Of a stretch of 64,000 bases of DNA, positions 11,480 to 42,620 are shown in pieces (position 1 is the first letter of the stretch; every line of letters begins with the position of its first letter). Position numbers and translations under genes: made by a program. The notes beneath the pieces are model-generated. The model did no database searches. It saw only the letters and a program-made list of their open reading frames with translations, and was not told the DNA's origin. The stretch is from Cynocephalus volans. Lineage: Eukaryota; Chordata; Mammalia; Dermoptera; Cynocephalidae. Location of the stretch: positions 156,723,490-156,787,489 of the forward strand of contig NC_084462.1 of assembly GCF_027409185.1 (NCBI RefSeq). Reading direction: 5' to 3'.

Positions 11480-12540
11480 CACCTTAGAATAAGGCTTTTA
11501 CTGTTCTAGAAACAATCTTCCAGAAGATGAAATCATCCAAGATTCCCCAAAAATATTTATTTATACAAAGATTTTGAGAGTAATATTTGTATTTGTCTTT
11601 ATACCTCAGTCTATGTATCTGGGGCCAAGTCACTGTGTGGCACATGTGCAGCTTCCCCCAATGCCTCACATGTTGTAGCACCTGCTTCCAGGAACACCAA
11701 ATGAACACAGGGTCTTGGGAGGGAAGGGGGAAAAACCCATAATGCCCCAAGGCTGCATGGACCCAAAATCCAGATATGTGCACCCTGACCTGGAAAGTAT
11801 CTAGCCAAACGTCCAAGGGGAAATATGACCAAGGAAGAAGGAGAGAGGAGGGACGCAGAGGGCAGAAAGGAAAGGGTTAATTTCCACCCTAGCTTCTAAG
11901 TTCAGCATATCCATAGGGTCCAATATAGTTGATGGCCTGGGAAGTACATTACCTGGATTTTCTCCCTGTAATGACCCATGGTGCTGATTGGAAAAATAAC
12001 AGATTTGTCCTTAATCCCAAGTAGTACAGATACAGTTCTGGGACTTTGTCTTGGAAACCTGTCTGAATAAAAATGCATGCCTTGTGTAAAGTAATTCAGA
12101 TTCCCTAGAGCACATGTGGAACAGAAATGAGCAAATCTGACCTCAGATCCAAAGTATCTTCCAGGTTGGCCCTGACCCGGCCATTCTCTGCCCTTCCTCC
12201 TCCCTATAGTAGCCCAAATCCCATGGCCACATGCCATATCGACTTGCCTTCCCTCTTCCTCTATCCCCACCACCTCTGTCTGCATCACAGAAAATCTGTG
12301 TCTTCTGAAGATTTCGGCCTTCCCCTAACCAAACCCACACTTTCTTTACCACAGTGATTCTCAGAGCCAGCAAGAAAGAGAAATGTTCCAAAAGGAAACC
12401 TCCATCTCAGCCATTGCCTGGAGCCAAAGGTTGTGGGCTCCAGGCCTCTAGGTGAGGTCTGTTGCTTTTGTGTTTCCCCAAGGGGCGGGCAGTCAGGCAG
12501 TGGCAGTTCTCTCTTCTCTCTGTGTGTCGCAGGCAGGGTC
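11480..12540 (-). other. TGFB3: TGFB3 3' untranslated region (far end approximate)
   Basis: Follows the TGA directly with no further exon evidence. About 1 kb fits the known TGFB3 transcript. The far boundary is placed about 75 bases beyond the AATAAA at 11561-11556 and is approximate. Reading frames inside it on either strand are incidental. Confidence 0.7.
11556..11561 (-). terminator. TGFB3: TGFB3 polyadenylation signal AATAAA
   Basis: TTTATT on the plus strand is AATAAA on the coding strand, in the A/T-rich context GTATAAATAAATATTT about 980 nt past the stop codon. It is the best-placed canonical hexamer for TGFB3. Cleavage would fall 10-30 bases further down. Confidence 0.7.
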
Positions 12541-32668
<20,128 letters not shown>

Positions 32669-32692
32669 GCTCTCTCTATTTCTCTCTGCTGA

Positions 32693-32720
32693 AATTTTAT
32701 CCCTCCCTCCCATGACGTCT
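32693..32720 (-). promoter_or_regulatory. TGFB3: TGFB3 core promoter: TATA-like box and CRE-like site
   Basis: On the coding strand the order is GAGACGTCATGG (one mismatch from the CRE palindrome TGACGTCA), then a GGGAGGGAGGGATAAAATTT stretch with ATAAAA at 32700-32695. The human TGFB3 promoter is known to use a TATA box with a CRE just upstream, and both spacing and order agree. Transcription would start near 32670. Confidence 0.7.
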
Positions 32721-33859
32721 CGGGCCCGGGGTGGGGGAGGGAGGGCCCAGCGCACGCAGCCTCTCTCGCTGCACGATTTTAATGTTTTCAACAGGCACAG
32801 GGAAAGCCGAGCCCGTCTGAAAAATACTTTCGCGAGTCCTCGCGTTCGACGTGGTCACTGAACTTTTTTTCCCCTCTTGGAGTCACTCCTGCTACACGTT
32901 GGCTGTGCTTCTGGAAAGTGACTCCGAGGAGCCCCCTCCGTCCTCCTCCCCCGGCCCCTTGGCCCTCTGGCCAGCTGTCAGTCCGAGCTCTCCGCGGCCC
33001 GGCTCCCCGCCCCTCCCTGGCCCCCCAGTCCCAGGGCCGCCGCCGCGCCAGGCCGGACGCAGCGCAGAGTCCGCAGCGGGGAGCGCAGCCCGGGCAGGGG
33101 CGGCCGTGCCACCCTCGCTCGGGGGGACGCCCGACGCGCCCGCGGGTTAGAGGGCCGGACTCAGCTCCGCGGCGATCCTGGCCCCGGTTCTTCATTGACA
33201 AGACTGGAGTCGGGCGGCCGGCTGAAGCTTGGAGACGCTCCAGGGCCAGTGAAAAATGGTGGCGTTTTCCGGAAGATCGAGGGTGCCCTCTGGCGAGGCG
33301 AGGCCGCCAGTGAAGGAGGCTCCGCGGCTCGGGAGCCGGGACGGCGGGGGGCGCTGGGGCACTGCGGGCCTGGGGGGGCGGGAGAAGGGGCGAGAAAAAC
33401 AGGACCCGGTGCCTTGGGGAATCGCCTCCCTCTCGGCCCCACGTGCGTCCAAGTGCACCTCTCCTTCCCCGAGCCGCCGCTCCGGGGCCGCTCTCCGCAG
33501 AAAATGTCATCCAGATGTGCGCGGCTCCCTTCCCACCGAGGGTTCCGTAGGGAGCTGCGCCAGCGAGCGCAAAGTCAGCAGCTGGCCCGAGCCCATTTCC
33601 CAGATGGGTGAGGGGAAGTTGGCTCTCCGCTTACGTTCCTCCTTTCAGCCTGAGCTTCTAGGTCTTTTCCCACGAGCAGCTTAGGTAGGACGAGGCACAT
33701 TGCTCCTCCCACCTCCCAGGCAGAACTTGTGCCTGAACTAATCGCTTTCCTGCGAATTAGTGTTGCTCCCACCCCCAACTCCTCACTCCTGCCTTCCTGG
33801 ACCCTTCATAAGAGGTCTGGCTCCTAGGTCACCAACTGAAGGGATGCTCACTGCATCCC

Positions 33860-33965
33860 CAGGACAGTGGTGGATCATTTTACAGTTGGGGAAACTGAGG
33901 CACAGAGAGACCTTTTTAAAAGGCCACACCGCTTTTGAGTGGTGGAGGTGATATTTAATCCAGGC
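33860..33965 (-). mobile_element. MIR SINE fragment
   Basis: TTTTACAGTTGGGGAAACTG and GAGGCACAGAGAGACC match the MIR core reversed. Confidence 0.7.
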
Positions 33966-34089
33966 TGTCTAGTTTGGGTAGGCATTATTTTCATTTGCAT
34001 AACCAGGTAAGAAACCTGGATGTATAAACCTTAAAAGTAACTTACTTAAGGTCACATAGCTATTAGATATCAAGGCTAGAATATGTCTT

Positions 34090-34183
34090 TTTTTTTTGGG
34101 CTGGAAGGATAAGGAGATCTGAATCCTTGATCTTAGCGTTGCCAGCACCACACTCTCCCAAATAAGCTAATCCACCAGTCCAA
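34090..34183 (-). mobile_element. CYN-type SINE monomer, diverged
   Basis: Poly(T), then GATCTGAATCCTTGATCTTA, GCCAGCACCACACTCTCCC and an eroded head. Imperfect flanks TAGAATATGT and TGGAATTTGT suggest the target site. Confidence 0.65.
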
Positions 34184-34259
34184 GACTGGAATTTGTACCC
34201 AGGAAGTCCATTACTAGAGTCTGTGCACTGAATTACTATCCTATACCGCCTCTGGGATT

Positions 34260-34560
34260 TGAGAAATAGTTTGATGATTATAATTAGTCAGGCACTGTTT
34301 TAAGTTCTGTGGCTATATCAGTGAACGAAACAAACAAAACCCTTGCTCTGGTCGAGCTTGTATTTCAGAGGCAGGGGTGGGGTAGTGGGGGAGGCAGTAA
34401 ACTTAATAACTATATAAATCGTGAAACACAGTAAAAGATAAGTGCCATAGCAGAAAATAAAGCAAGGAGGGAGGATAGAGACTACCCAGGTTGGGGGATG
34501 TTGCACTTTAAAATAGGGTGATCACAGAAGGCCTTACTGAGGCCTTTGAGCAAACACTTG
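34260..34560 (-). mobile_element. L2 LINE fragment
   Basis: CAGTGAACGAAACAAACAAA and TGATCACAGAAGGCCTTACT are L2 blocks in reverse orientation. Confidence 0.6.
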
Positions 34561-35009
34561 CAAGATAAGCAGGAAAATTATTAAAGTTACACCCTTCTGG
34601 ACTCCGCCTCTACCAAATCAGTCTCCACAGGTCTGTATTTTTAAAGAAACTTCACATATGATTCAGGTGCTTGTCAGGTTTGGAAGTCACTCGGGGCTTC
34701 TCTCTGCCCGGGGTGAGTGCCACTCACCTTTTGTTTTCAGGAAGTTGTGGAGGATGTGGGAGTAAAGTTCTGGAAACTGACTATAAAGTGGTGCTGGAAT
34801 GGCTGTGAGCTTACGAGAAATGGAAAAATCCAAAGATTAATCCCTTCTTTTTCATCTAATGCCAAGGAAGAAGAGAACAAGGGATTCATTGGAGCCTATA
34901 TTTCATCTGTCTTGGATTTTTGGCAACGACTTTATCCAGATTAGAATCTAACAGAATATTCTCACTGAGAAGCTGAGCTAGTGAGTAAAGGATCTTAGAA
35001 GTAAACTTT

Positions 35010-35130
35010 AAGGGTAATTTCAAGAGAAGAAACTGAGGTACAGAGAGGGCTCTGCCCTGGCTACACACATAGTAATTAGCAGAGCATGGATGAGAACCAA
35101 ACTCTTCTGACATCCAGGCTGGTGCAGCTG
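35010..35130 (-). mobile_element. MIR SINE fragment
   Basis: GAAGAAACTGAGGTACAGAG and GAGAACCAAACTCTTCTGAC fit a reversed MIR. Confidence 0.6.
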
Positions 35131-35540
35131 CTGTCACATGGCATGCTAATGCACAGTCTCACCCAGTAAACATGTGTGGAATGAATGGGTGAACCAAATA
35201 ATTTACTGGGTATTTAATAAATGCTCGCAATACAGTTTTAGGGGTGCTGTGCCCACATCTAAGTCCCTGCTTTTAATCCTTGGCCATTCAGGCCTTATCC
35301 CCAGCATGATCCTGGGGACATTATCTACTTTCGGGGTCATGAGCCTACCATCTGTGGGTCCCAGCCCACCAGTGCCAGGGACCTGGCCAGTGGTGTTGAT
35401 TTGTGGATTTTACAAGGATAGGCAATGAAGACTCAACTGTCCCATTAGGCTGGGAATTTGTGGACCATCCTCCTCTGCCAGCCCAGGAGAATGACTGACA
35501 CCCAGTAGTACATGCTGAAGAAAAATACTCAAGTAATATA

Positions 35541-35618
35541 AGGGTACTTCAAAAAGTTCATGGATAAATGCAACAAAAGGATAATGCAGATCTTTCCGTG
35601 AACTTTTTGAAGTACCCT
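35541..35618. mobile_element. Palindromic mariner-type MITE, 78 bp
   Basis: Terminal inverted repeats of 20 bp are identical (AGGGTACTTCAAAAAGTTCA and its complement). TA precedes the left end. Size and design match the short MADE-like mariner derivatives. The transcript would fold into a near-perfect hairpin. Confidence 0.7.
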
Positions 35619-35789
35619 TGCATCTGTGTCAAAAGGGCACCTGAATCCGATGCTTAGCACTTAGGTGATATTCCTCAAGACACCTCTTTGCACCTCAGTG
35701 TCCTCTGTTGTTGAGTAGAGATATTACTGTTATTCGCTTTGTGGGGTTTTTGGCATTTAATGAGATATCAATTATCTTTTGATATTCGA

Positions 35790-36230
35790 ATTTTGAATAA
35801 CTTTCAAAAGTTATTACTACGCAGGTATTTTTTTCAAAGAACATCAAAGATGTTTATGACAGTATTACTTACAATAGCAGTACCTCACAGATAAGTACAA
35901 TCACCTGTGTTTCAATAAAAAAAAAATTAAAAACAAAACAAAAAGTACAATAGCAAAAATGGAAATGTCATAGAATAGGAATGTCAAACAAGGACATTTT
36001 CATTGTCAGTGTTAACCAAAGGAACTTAAACAATTAATGGTAATATTCTATAAACTGTATTATTATGTAGCTATTAAAAGAATGCTGTATAAGACTATAC
36101 ATTGTAACAGAATGATGTTCTTCTGGGGGTTGGGGAGGCAGGCGCATAACAAAACAATAAAGACAAAATGATCTCATTTTTGTTTATAGAATTGCAGAAA
36201 ACGTCTAGGAGAATAACCAAGGTAACTACT
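35790..36230 (+). mobile_element. Old L1 (L1ME-like) 3' fragment with a small A-rich insertion
   Basis: ACTTACAATAGC, GTAGCTATTAAAAGAATGCTG and AATGATCTCATTTTTGTTTA are late ORF2/3' UTR words. A 40-bp A-rich insertion sits at 35902-35942. Confidence 0.6.
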
Positions 36231-36354
36231 CAGGTATTTGATGTGTTGGTTCAGGCTCTCTGTAAACTTCTTGAAGGCAGAGAGTCTGTATATTGCATTT
36301 TCTGTAATTTATTGCAAACCATTTCTTACACCTGACCCCCTTGTGAGCCTGTTT

Positions 36355-36510
36355 TCTCATCTGTCAAATGAAAACAATACAACTTATCTTGCTTCCCACA
36401 CAAGGTTATGTCCTTCACGTGAGCTAATAACTGTGAAGGCCCTCTGTACATTGCAAAGAGCTGTACAAATGGAAGGCATCCGTATAATCCCTGCTATTAG
36501 CAGTAGTGCT
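36355..36510 (+). mobile_element. MIR SINE fragment
   Basis: TCATCTGTCAAATGAAAACA and TGCAAAGAGCTGTACAAATG are MIR-like in forward order. Confidence 0.5.
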
Positions 36511-36699
36511 TTGAGCTTAATTACTGATGTATTTAAACAGAACGACAAATGCGGATAGTTCCTAAGGACTAAATTTTTTCACCATCCCACAGAAGCAGCT
36601 TTAGCGGGTTTAAATATCTGGAGGTTTCTTGCGAAAGTAAAGCAGAGTAGATTTAGGAAAGATTTGGTTCAAGTTGGCTGGCGGCAAACAGAATTCAGG

Positions 36700-36806
36700 A
36701 ACAATGCGGCGGACCCTTTAAATAATGCGATGGAAGGGAGGAGCCGTCGTCAGGGACGCGGCTGGGCCACTTGGTTTCCAGGAAGTGACGTCAGGCGGCC
36801 GCGGTG
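36700..36806 (+). promoter_or_regulatory. IFT43: IFT43 promoter with composite ETS/CRE site
   Basis: CCAGGAAGTGACGTCA ends at 36793, fusing an ETS core (GGAAGTG, 36781-36787) with a perfect CRE palindrome (TGACGTCA, 36786-36793). It lies 13 bases before the ATG at 36807 in a CpG-rich, TATA-less context, a common design for housekeeping promoters. The start site is inferred to lie close by; the CRE may fall inside a short leader. Confidence 0.7.
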
Positions 36807-36860
36807 ATGGAGGACGCGCTGGACTTGAATGAGGAGTGGCGCCGCGGTTCAACCACCTCC
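36807..36860 (+). CDS. IFT43: IFT43 exon 1 (coding part)
   Basis: IFT43 is a subunit of intraflagellar transport complex A, which carries cargo back along cilia; human defects cause cranioectodermal dysplasia and related ciliopathies. The 18 codons read MEDALDLNEEWRRGSTTS, matching the human N-terminus (MEDLLDLDEEL...ATS) residue for residue in length. They are followed by a GTGAGG donor at 36861, giving phase 0. The ATG is chosen because it aligns with the known start; the upstream GTG is not used. Position about 4 kb upstream of TGFB3 in divergent orientation matches the human locus. The open frame that runs on to 37205 is intron read-through. Confidence 0.9.
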
Positions 36861-37954
36861 GTGAGGACCGGCGTGAGGCGGGAGGGCTTGAGGCCAGGAT
36901 TTGGCGGGAGGGGAGGAGCGACCCCGCCGGCCCCGGCTTCCCTGAAGTGCCTCAGGGCGGCGGGTCCCGAGTCGCACCGGAGAGAGGCCGGGGAGGAGGC
37001 GGCCTCATCCTCCGTGCCCCCAGGGCTGCGGTGGGCTCCGCCGCTGCTGCCGCCGTGGGGTTTGCTTTCCTTAAAGTCCTCCAAAGGCCGAACACAGATC
37101 CTGTCCCCGCCAGCTTCTGGAACCGGTGGGAAATTTCCGAGCCTCTCTCCGCTTTCTGGAGCCCCAAGTGCGAAGTCCCCCCAGAACAGGCAGACCTCAG
37201 GGTGACTGGAGGGGCCCCGGCCAAAGGCGCACTTGCACCCATCCTAGAGTTTTTTCCTGGGAACTTATCATTCCAGAAGTTCATGGAAAAGCCTCACTGT
37301 GCTGGGAGGGAAGCAAGCAGGGATGTCCTTTCTAACCCGCAATCCCCTCGGGGAGATGAGCGTTACCTCAGTTTCATAGTTAAGGAAATCACGGGGGAGT
37401 GACTAGGTGCTGGGCCCTGAGGTCAGATGGAGCATAAGGTTTTTAAAAAGTCAGTTAACGCCTCGGAGCCTAGGTTTTATGTTTGGAATGGAGATGATGC
37501 AGTGCAGATGAAATGCGATAACGCATGGAAAACATTAAACACAGGGACTGGTATATACTAAGTTATGAGAAGAGATTAGCAGCCCTTGCCTCTGAGGCTG
37601 TGATGTCAAGTCAGTAGATATCAGAGACCCAAGTTCAATGTTTTTCTTATTCCTTCACAACCCCCGTCAGACCTTTTATCTTTAAAATTAGTCAAGCTCA
37701 CAGTCACTAAAAGATTGGGCCACAGAGCTAGTTTTTCATTTCTGCTGTGAAATCTCTGGTGCGTTGAAGTGCCCTGATAGCATTGGATGTCCTCCAAGGT
37801 ACCAGAGAGGAGCCTCTCTCAAGGGAGATATTAGGGACAAGAGCAAATTGGTCTAGAATGCAGCGGGCTGCTTGACTGAACAAGGATACCATTAAGTTCT
37901 CAGGCCTTTTTGATATGTGAACTTTTTTAGTACTTGGGCATGTGAATGTAGTTA

Positions 37955-38120
37955 TTTATTCATTCATTCTTTCAACAAATATTTATTGAGACCCTACTGT
38001 GTATCAGGCACTGTCCTGGGTACTGGAGATATAGCAGTGAATAAAACAAAGTCCCTACCCTCTTGGGCTTATGTTCTATTGCGGGAAGATGGGCGATAAA
38101 CAGACTGCATTTAAAATACA
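37955..38120 (-). mobile_element. L2 LINE 3' end
   Basis: TTCAACAAATATTTATTGAG, TATCAGGCACTGTCCTGGGT and GCAGTGAATAAAACAAAGTC are a clear reversed L2 terminus. Confidence 0.8.
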
Positions 38121-38500
38121 TAGTCATGTAGTAAAGCAGTTTTTCTATCCTGTGGATTTATACAGGGTCTTCAAAAAGTTCAAAATCTTAAAATATTTAG
38201 TAGTTATTAGAGGACTCATCTGTAACAGCATTTAGAGAAAAGATCATTGAATTTTTGTTTTAGCATAACCACTGTATGTGGTGTGCCATATTCAGATACC
38301 CAATGCTATGACAAATGGAAAAGGGCCATCATGGGTGAAGGGTTGTATTTGTCTACCTTGAGAAGAAAATAAGCTGCTTATTATCAGAAAGATTTTTTCC
38401 ATTATCCCTGAAACCAAAATGATTAACATTACAATTGGAAGTACAAACACTACATAAGAGTTTTTATGCAGCTCCTTTGTAACCTACCTGTCAATGTATT

Positions 38501-38609
38501 GGTACAGTCAGTCTTTTTTTTTTTTTTTTTAAGGTACAGTCAGTCTTGAGAACATCTTTTTTTTTTTTCTTCTTCTTCTTCTTTTTATTCTTAGTCCTTA
38601 GAACATCTT
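38501..38609. repeat. Two adjacent poly(T) insertions with duplicated flanks
   Basis: GGTACAGTCAGTCTT occurs at 38501-38515 and 38533-38547 with only T's and AA between. AGAACATCTT occurs at 38549-38558 and 38600-38609 around a T/TTC-rich stretch. This looks like target duplications around tails without any element body. Confidence 0.6.
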
Positions 38610-38619
38610 GCAGCTGAAA

Positions 38620-38815
38620 TTTAAGCATGGTGTAGTGGAAAGAATCCAGGATTTGGAGTCAGAAGAAGACTTTGCTCTTAGATTTATGTCTGTCATTTAA
38701 TCACCCTCCTGAGCCTCAGTGTCCTCATTTGTAAAGTGATGTCAGTCCCAGCCCCTGTTATTGTGAGAAGCAAATGAAGCTACATTAAATGTGATCTAAA
38801 ATTGCAGATATTAAT
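38620..38815 (+). mobile_element. MIR SINE
   Basis: CATGGTGTAGTGGAAAGAAT, GGATTTGGAGTCAGAAGA and CTGAGCCTCAGTGTCCTCAT follow MIR order. Confidence 0.75.
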
Positions 38816-39573
38816 GCTGGGTTTTTTTTTAAGTAAACAAGCAAAACTATAAATATTTTAACACCCACTAGTGTGCCTAAATAAAGTGTTATTTATGTGC
38901 TGGGAAGTGTTTGAGACACAGAGCTTCCACCCCAGGGGAGCCTTGGGAAACACCTAAAATGGTTCATTTGATGACTCAGAATTCTGAGCTGCTCTGATTT
39001 CCAAAGGTGATGTATCAAAATTCTTGTAATAGATCTCCTTTAATGTCTGTAAATGCAAATGCAGTTAGTGTATATATCAAAGCAAATGCTATTTGTATTT
39101 CTCTGGTGTCAGTTGCCATGAAATGTAGGAATTCTTTCCAAAAGCCTGTTTGATAATTATTTTCATGCCAAGTTACAGCTTTGAAACTTCCTAAAATCCT
39201 GCATAAGAACGTGGGAGCTTTTACCACCCTCTTCTCTGAGCTGTAGCATGAGGTCTCTGCCCATTCTAGAGGACTTTCTAACTACATTTCTTTGGGTTGA
39301 AAAGTGATTTTGCTTTTGCAATCTTTATGCCTATTGAAAGAAAACCTTGTGATTATTAACCCATGAATTTCCTACTCTTATACCAATAGGACTGACATCA
39401 GGTACTTTGTTTAAGGGTTTGGAGAGTTTTCTAAGAATATATCCAAGTTGCTCAAGTCCTGTTCTCCACCACGTCATCATAAATCCCGTCCATGCTTACC
39501 TTCCCAGAATTGTCATCCTCAGAGTGACTCAAATGACATCTGGGTCAGCAGTGCCCTCCATCTCTTCTTATAG

Positions 39574-39657
39574 GGGGCCAAGATGGGTCGCCAAGCTCAT
39601 CAGGAGCCAACTCAGGCCGAGAATCACCTCCATTTCTCTGAGACTCTGACTGGAGAG
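39574..39657 (+). CDS. IFT43: IFT43 exon 2
   Basis: An in-phase exon of 28 codons with acceptor CTTCTTATAG and donor GTAGGT. The product starts GAKMGRQAHQEPTQAENHL and ends TLTGE, clearly homologous to human IFT43 residues 19-49. It is three codons shorter than the human segment, the loss falling after the AENHL stretch, and the frame is kept. Exon 1 ends in phase 0 and joins directly. Later exons, covering the conserved C-terminal IFT-A-binding region, were not found up to the window edge. Confidence 0.88.
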
Positions 39658-40999
39658 GTAGGTGCTAAAAAACCCAAAATCTGAAGAAGTGCTTCCTAAG
39701 AGTTAGTGATTCCTTAATGAGCAAGGATTTGCTATTCCATATTTCTTCTCAAGAATGCCAGCCCCTCTTCCTATCTTGATTTGGGAATTCCCTTCCTTGG
39801 CATTTGTCCTATTATCAGGAAATGAAAAAAGAATGTTTTTTTCTTTGATGCCAAACTAGTGTCTGTGCATTTCTTAATATTCTTAAGGTAGAACTTACTA
39901 TGTTAGCTGAAGCAAGGGACTAGGAACTTTCAAAATCCAGGTTTTTATTTCTGCCGAACAAATGCCAGTGAGGCATGGCTGGTGATGTAAGGTTGGATTA
40001 CACAACTGAACGATTGCTCTCACTGGTGACCTGCACTTTCTACAGCTTTCAGGCAGGGATTATTTACTGGCCTTCCTTTCCTGGAGACTTCTCTGAGTGG
40101 CCTGGAATTATGGGAAATTATCCATCTTCTTTGTGGAGGGTGGGTAATCCTGATGAGCAATACTTTTTAATGCCAGGACCCTATTTTTTGGCAATTTTCT
40201 CAGAGCCCCTTTTTTTACCTTCCTCTGTCCTTTTGAAAAAGTTTTGCCTTTCAAGAGTCAGCCTCAGGGTCATTCCCCTCTGTTAGCTCTTTTCTAACTT
40301 CAGGCTGATTCAGGGCTCCTTCCTTTCAGTTCCCATAGTAAATACTCTAGAATGTATAATATTATATGCTAATTGCCTTTTTAATCTGCCCCACTAGACA
40401 GTGAGTTCCTAGACAGTGGGAAACCTGGCTTCTCAGTTGTCTAACTTACTGGCCTGTGGTAGGTTTACAACAGATGAGGGGACCCATGCTGAGAAGCCTA
40501 ATGGGCCAGGCACGTGCATGAGCAAAATGTGCTGGGTACGTGACACGGATATACTTTACTTACATATCAAATATTTAGGAATATACTTTCATAGGAAATA
40601 AGTCCTCCACTAATCTATCTTCTTAAGCTCTCCACATGGCCCTGTCAATTTATCTTTTTTTCTCACTTATTTTAGAAATGTGGGTACAGAGAGTTGTTAA
40701 GACAACTATGCCAGCACAGGAAAACTGGCAGCTGACTCTTGGCTTTCTTGCCTGGAAGACACTAGGGAGTGAGTTGGGGCAGGGGGACTGGGAACTGGAG
40801 ACCACGTGCCTCCTCTACAGGGGCAACCACTACTTAGCCGAAGCTGGTTGATGCTGTAGGGAATACAGGCCCAGTATTGTCAGATCTTCTGATTTTTTCA
40901 AGGAATACTGGCAGTCTAAAATTTTATGTGAAAGCAACAGATGTTTAGAAGTTAACAACTAATTATAAAAATTAAATCACTGTATGGGCTAGATTGGGC

Positions 41000-41190
41000 C
41001 TGCAGGTTGTCAGTTTGTGACTTTGATCATGGTACTTCCATTATAGTACTTATCACAATTGTATCCTAATTGTTTACATGTCTGACTCCTTCATAAGATG
41101 TGAGTTTCTGGAAGGCAGGGGTTGTATCTCTTACCAGTCATTGTACCCCACTGTCTATCACAGTGCCTGGCATAGAACCAGCGTGCAGTT
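41000..41190 (+). mobile_element. L2 LINE 3' fragment
   Basis: TTATAGTACTTATCACAATT, GGCAGGGGTTGTATCTC and CACAGTGCCTGGCATAGAAC match the L2 3' UTR. Confidence 0.7.
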
Positions 41191-41507
41191 GCCACTGCAA
41201 AGGGTGAGGTGGGTGAAGTGTATAGTGTGAGATGTACTTACACATGGAAGCTGAGTAAGAGCCTTACGCTGTGGGAAGTGGGCAGATGTGAAGCATTGGA
41301 GGGACAGTTATGGGGGATGGTGGTATAAAGTGGGAAGACATTGAAAAAAGATGTACCAGACCCACCCTGGATCTCAGGGAGCTTGAGCTGCAGTAGTATA
41401 CATCTTTAAAGAGAAAATGAGGAAGTAAATGACTGGGTTGATGGAAGACTACTCTTGGCCTCTGGCCACTTTACAAATGGGTCTAGGAGGATCTGTCCCA
41501 ACACCAA

Positions 41508-41650
41508 ATCATTCATTCATTTATTCAACAAATATTTATTGTGTGCCAAGCACCATTTTACGGGGTTGGCATATTTCAGTGAACAAGAGACAAGATCCTT
41601 GCCATGAGATCCCTTACATTGTCATGATCATTGGCAACCAGGGAGATGAA
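41508..41650 (-). mobile_element. L2 LINE 3' end
   Basis: CATTCATTCATTTATTCAAC and AAATATTTATTGTGTGCCAA are the reversed L2 terminus. Confidence 0.75.
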
Positions 41651-42404
41651 TTACAAGTCTCTTTAATTGTGAAGGAGGTTATTGTGGTTAGGTGAGTGAG
41701 CCCGTGATGGGCCAGGATGTCCACGAATGACTTTATCAGGCCTTGACACTTTATGTGACCCCCATACCAAATCAGCTGCCAGGCCAGGTCAGTGAGCACT
41801 GTGCCATCCCCTTCCCCTTGGCTCCGGGTGAGAGTAAGTGCTGTGAGGACATAACTCTTTAGTCACAGAGTGCGATGAACCTTTCAGGGTTTCAGCCTTT
41901 CAGGAATACCTGCTTATTTCCCCAGAGATATTTACCATTTTTTTACTCTGGGCCTTAGCATTTTTCTGGGAGAACGTGATAAAAAGTCATTCTGTTCCTC
42001 ACCCAGCTGGTGTTTCTGAAAGCAAATGCCAGTCAGGATTCCAGGATTCCTTCTCTTCCTGGGTTAAGTGAAGTTTAAAGCAGTGTGGGCAGCCTCCCAC
42101 AGGGCCAGATGCTCACTGTGCTGTGTGGGACTTTTCAACTGTTTCTTTCTAAAATTAGTTTCCAAGGCTTGTGTGTGTGCCCATTTACATTCCAGTTCTG
42201 AGTATATTACTTGATATATTTATTTTCGTCCTCTTGCTGACTATATTTTAGGATGAAGACATCCATGAAAACTTAAATGTGGTACCTGGGAGCTGTCAGA
42301 CAGACTGGAGTTACTTTAGAGTTGAGTAGGAGTTAGTTCAAACAAATGGTTATTTTAAAGCGAGATAGTAGAACTGGGAGCTCTGGGGAAGGAAGCCGAG
42401 AGAA

Positions 42405-42620
42405 CACAGTGCTTGGCATCAGAAAACCAGGGCTTGAGGCGGGGCTCTGCTAATTGCCTGGATCTCGAACAAGTCCACTAATCTCTCTAATCCTCCATTT
42501 CAAATGGCAATAACAATACCACTAGGTTGATGTGGGGATTAAGTGAGATATGCATTTAAAAGCACTTTAATAAACTTGAAAAGCTCTGTACAAGTATTTA
42601 TTCATTCAGTACATTATTGA
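42405..42620 (+). mobile_element. MIR SINE
   Basis: AAAACCAGGGCTTGAGGC to GGGATTAAGTGAGATATGC, in MIR order. Confidence 0.6.

Larger units (their letters stand above)
36700..37230. promoter_or_regulatory. CpG island at the IFT43 5' end
   Basis: CpG-dense sequence from just before the ATG to about 37230, extending into intron 1. Long overlapping frames on both strands are an effect of base composition. Confidence 0.75.
36861..39573 (+). other. IFT43: IFT43 intron 1
   Basis: About 2.7 kb between a GTGAGG donor and a TTATAG acceptor. It holds the CpG island tail, an L2 fragment (37955-38120), two poly(T) insertions with duplicated flanks (38501-38609) and a MIR (38620-38815). Confidence 0.85.

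Noticed and set aside
32788-33684. Frames of up to 240 codons on both strands near the TGFB3 promoter
   Set aside because: They lie in a CpG island where stop codons are rare, are low-complexity Pro/Arg/Gly, and overlap each other on both strands.
36861-37402. Open frames continuing from or overlapping IFT43 exon 1
   Set aside because: Read-through past a good GTGAGG donor into the CpG island; the homology to IFT43 ends exactly at the donor.
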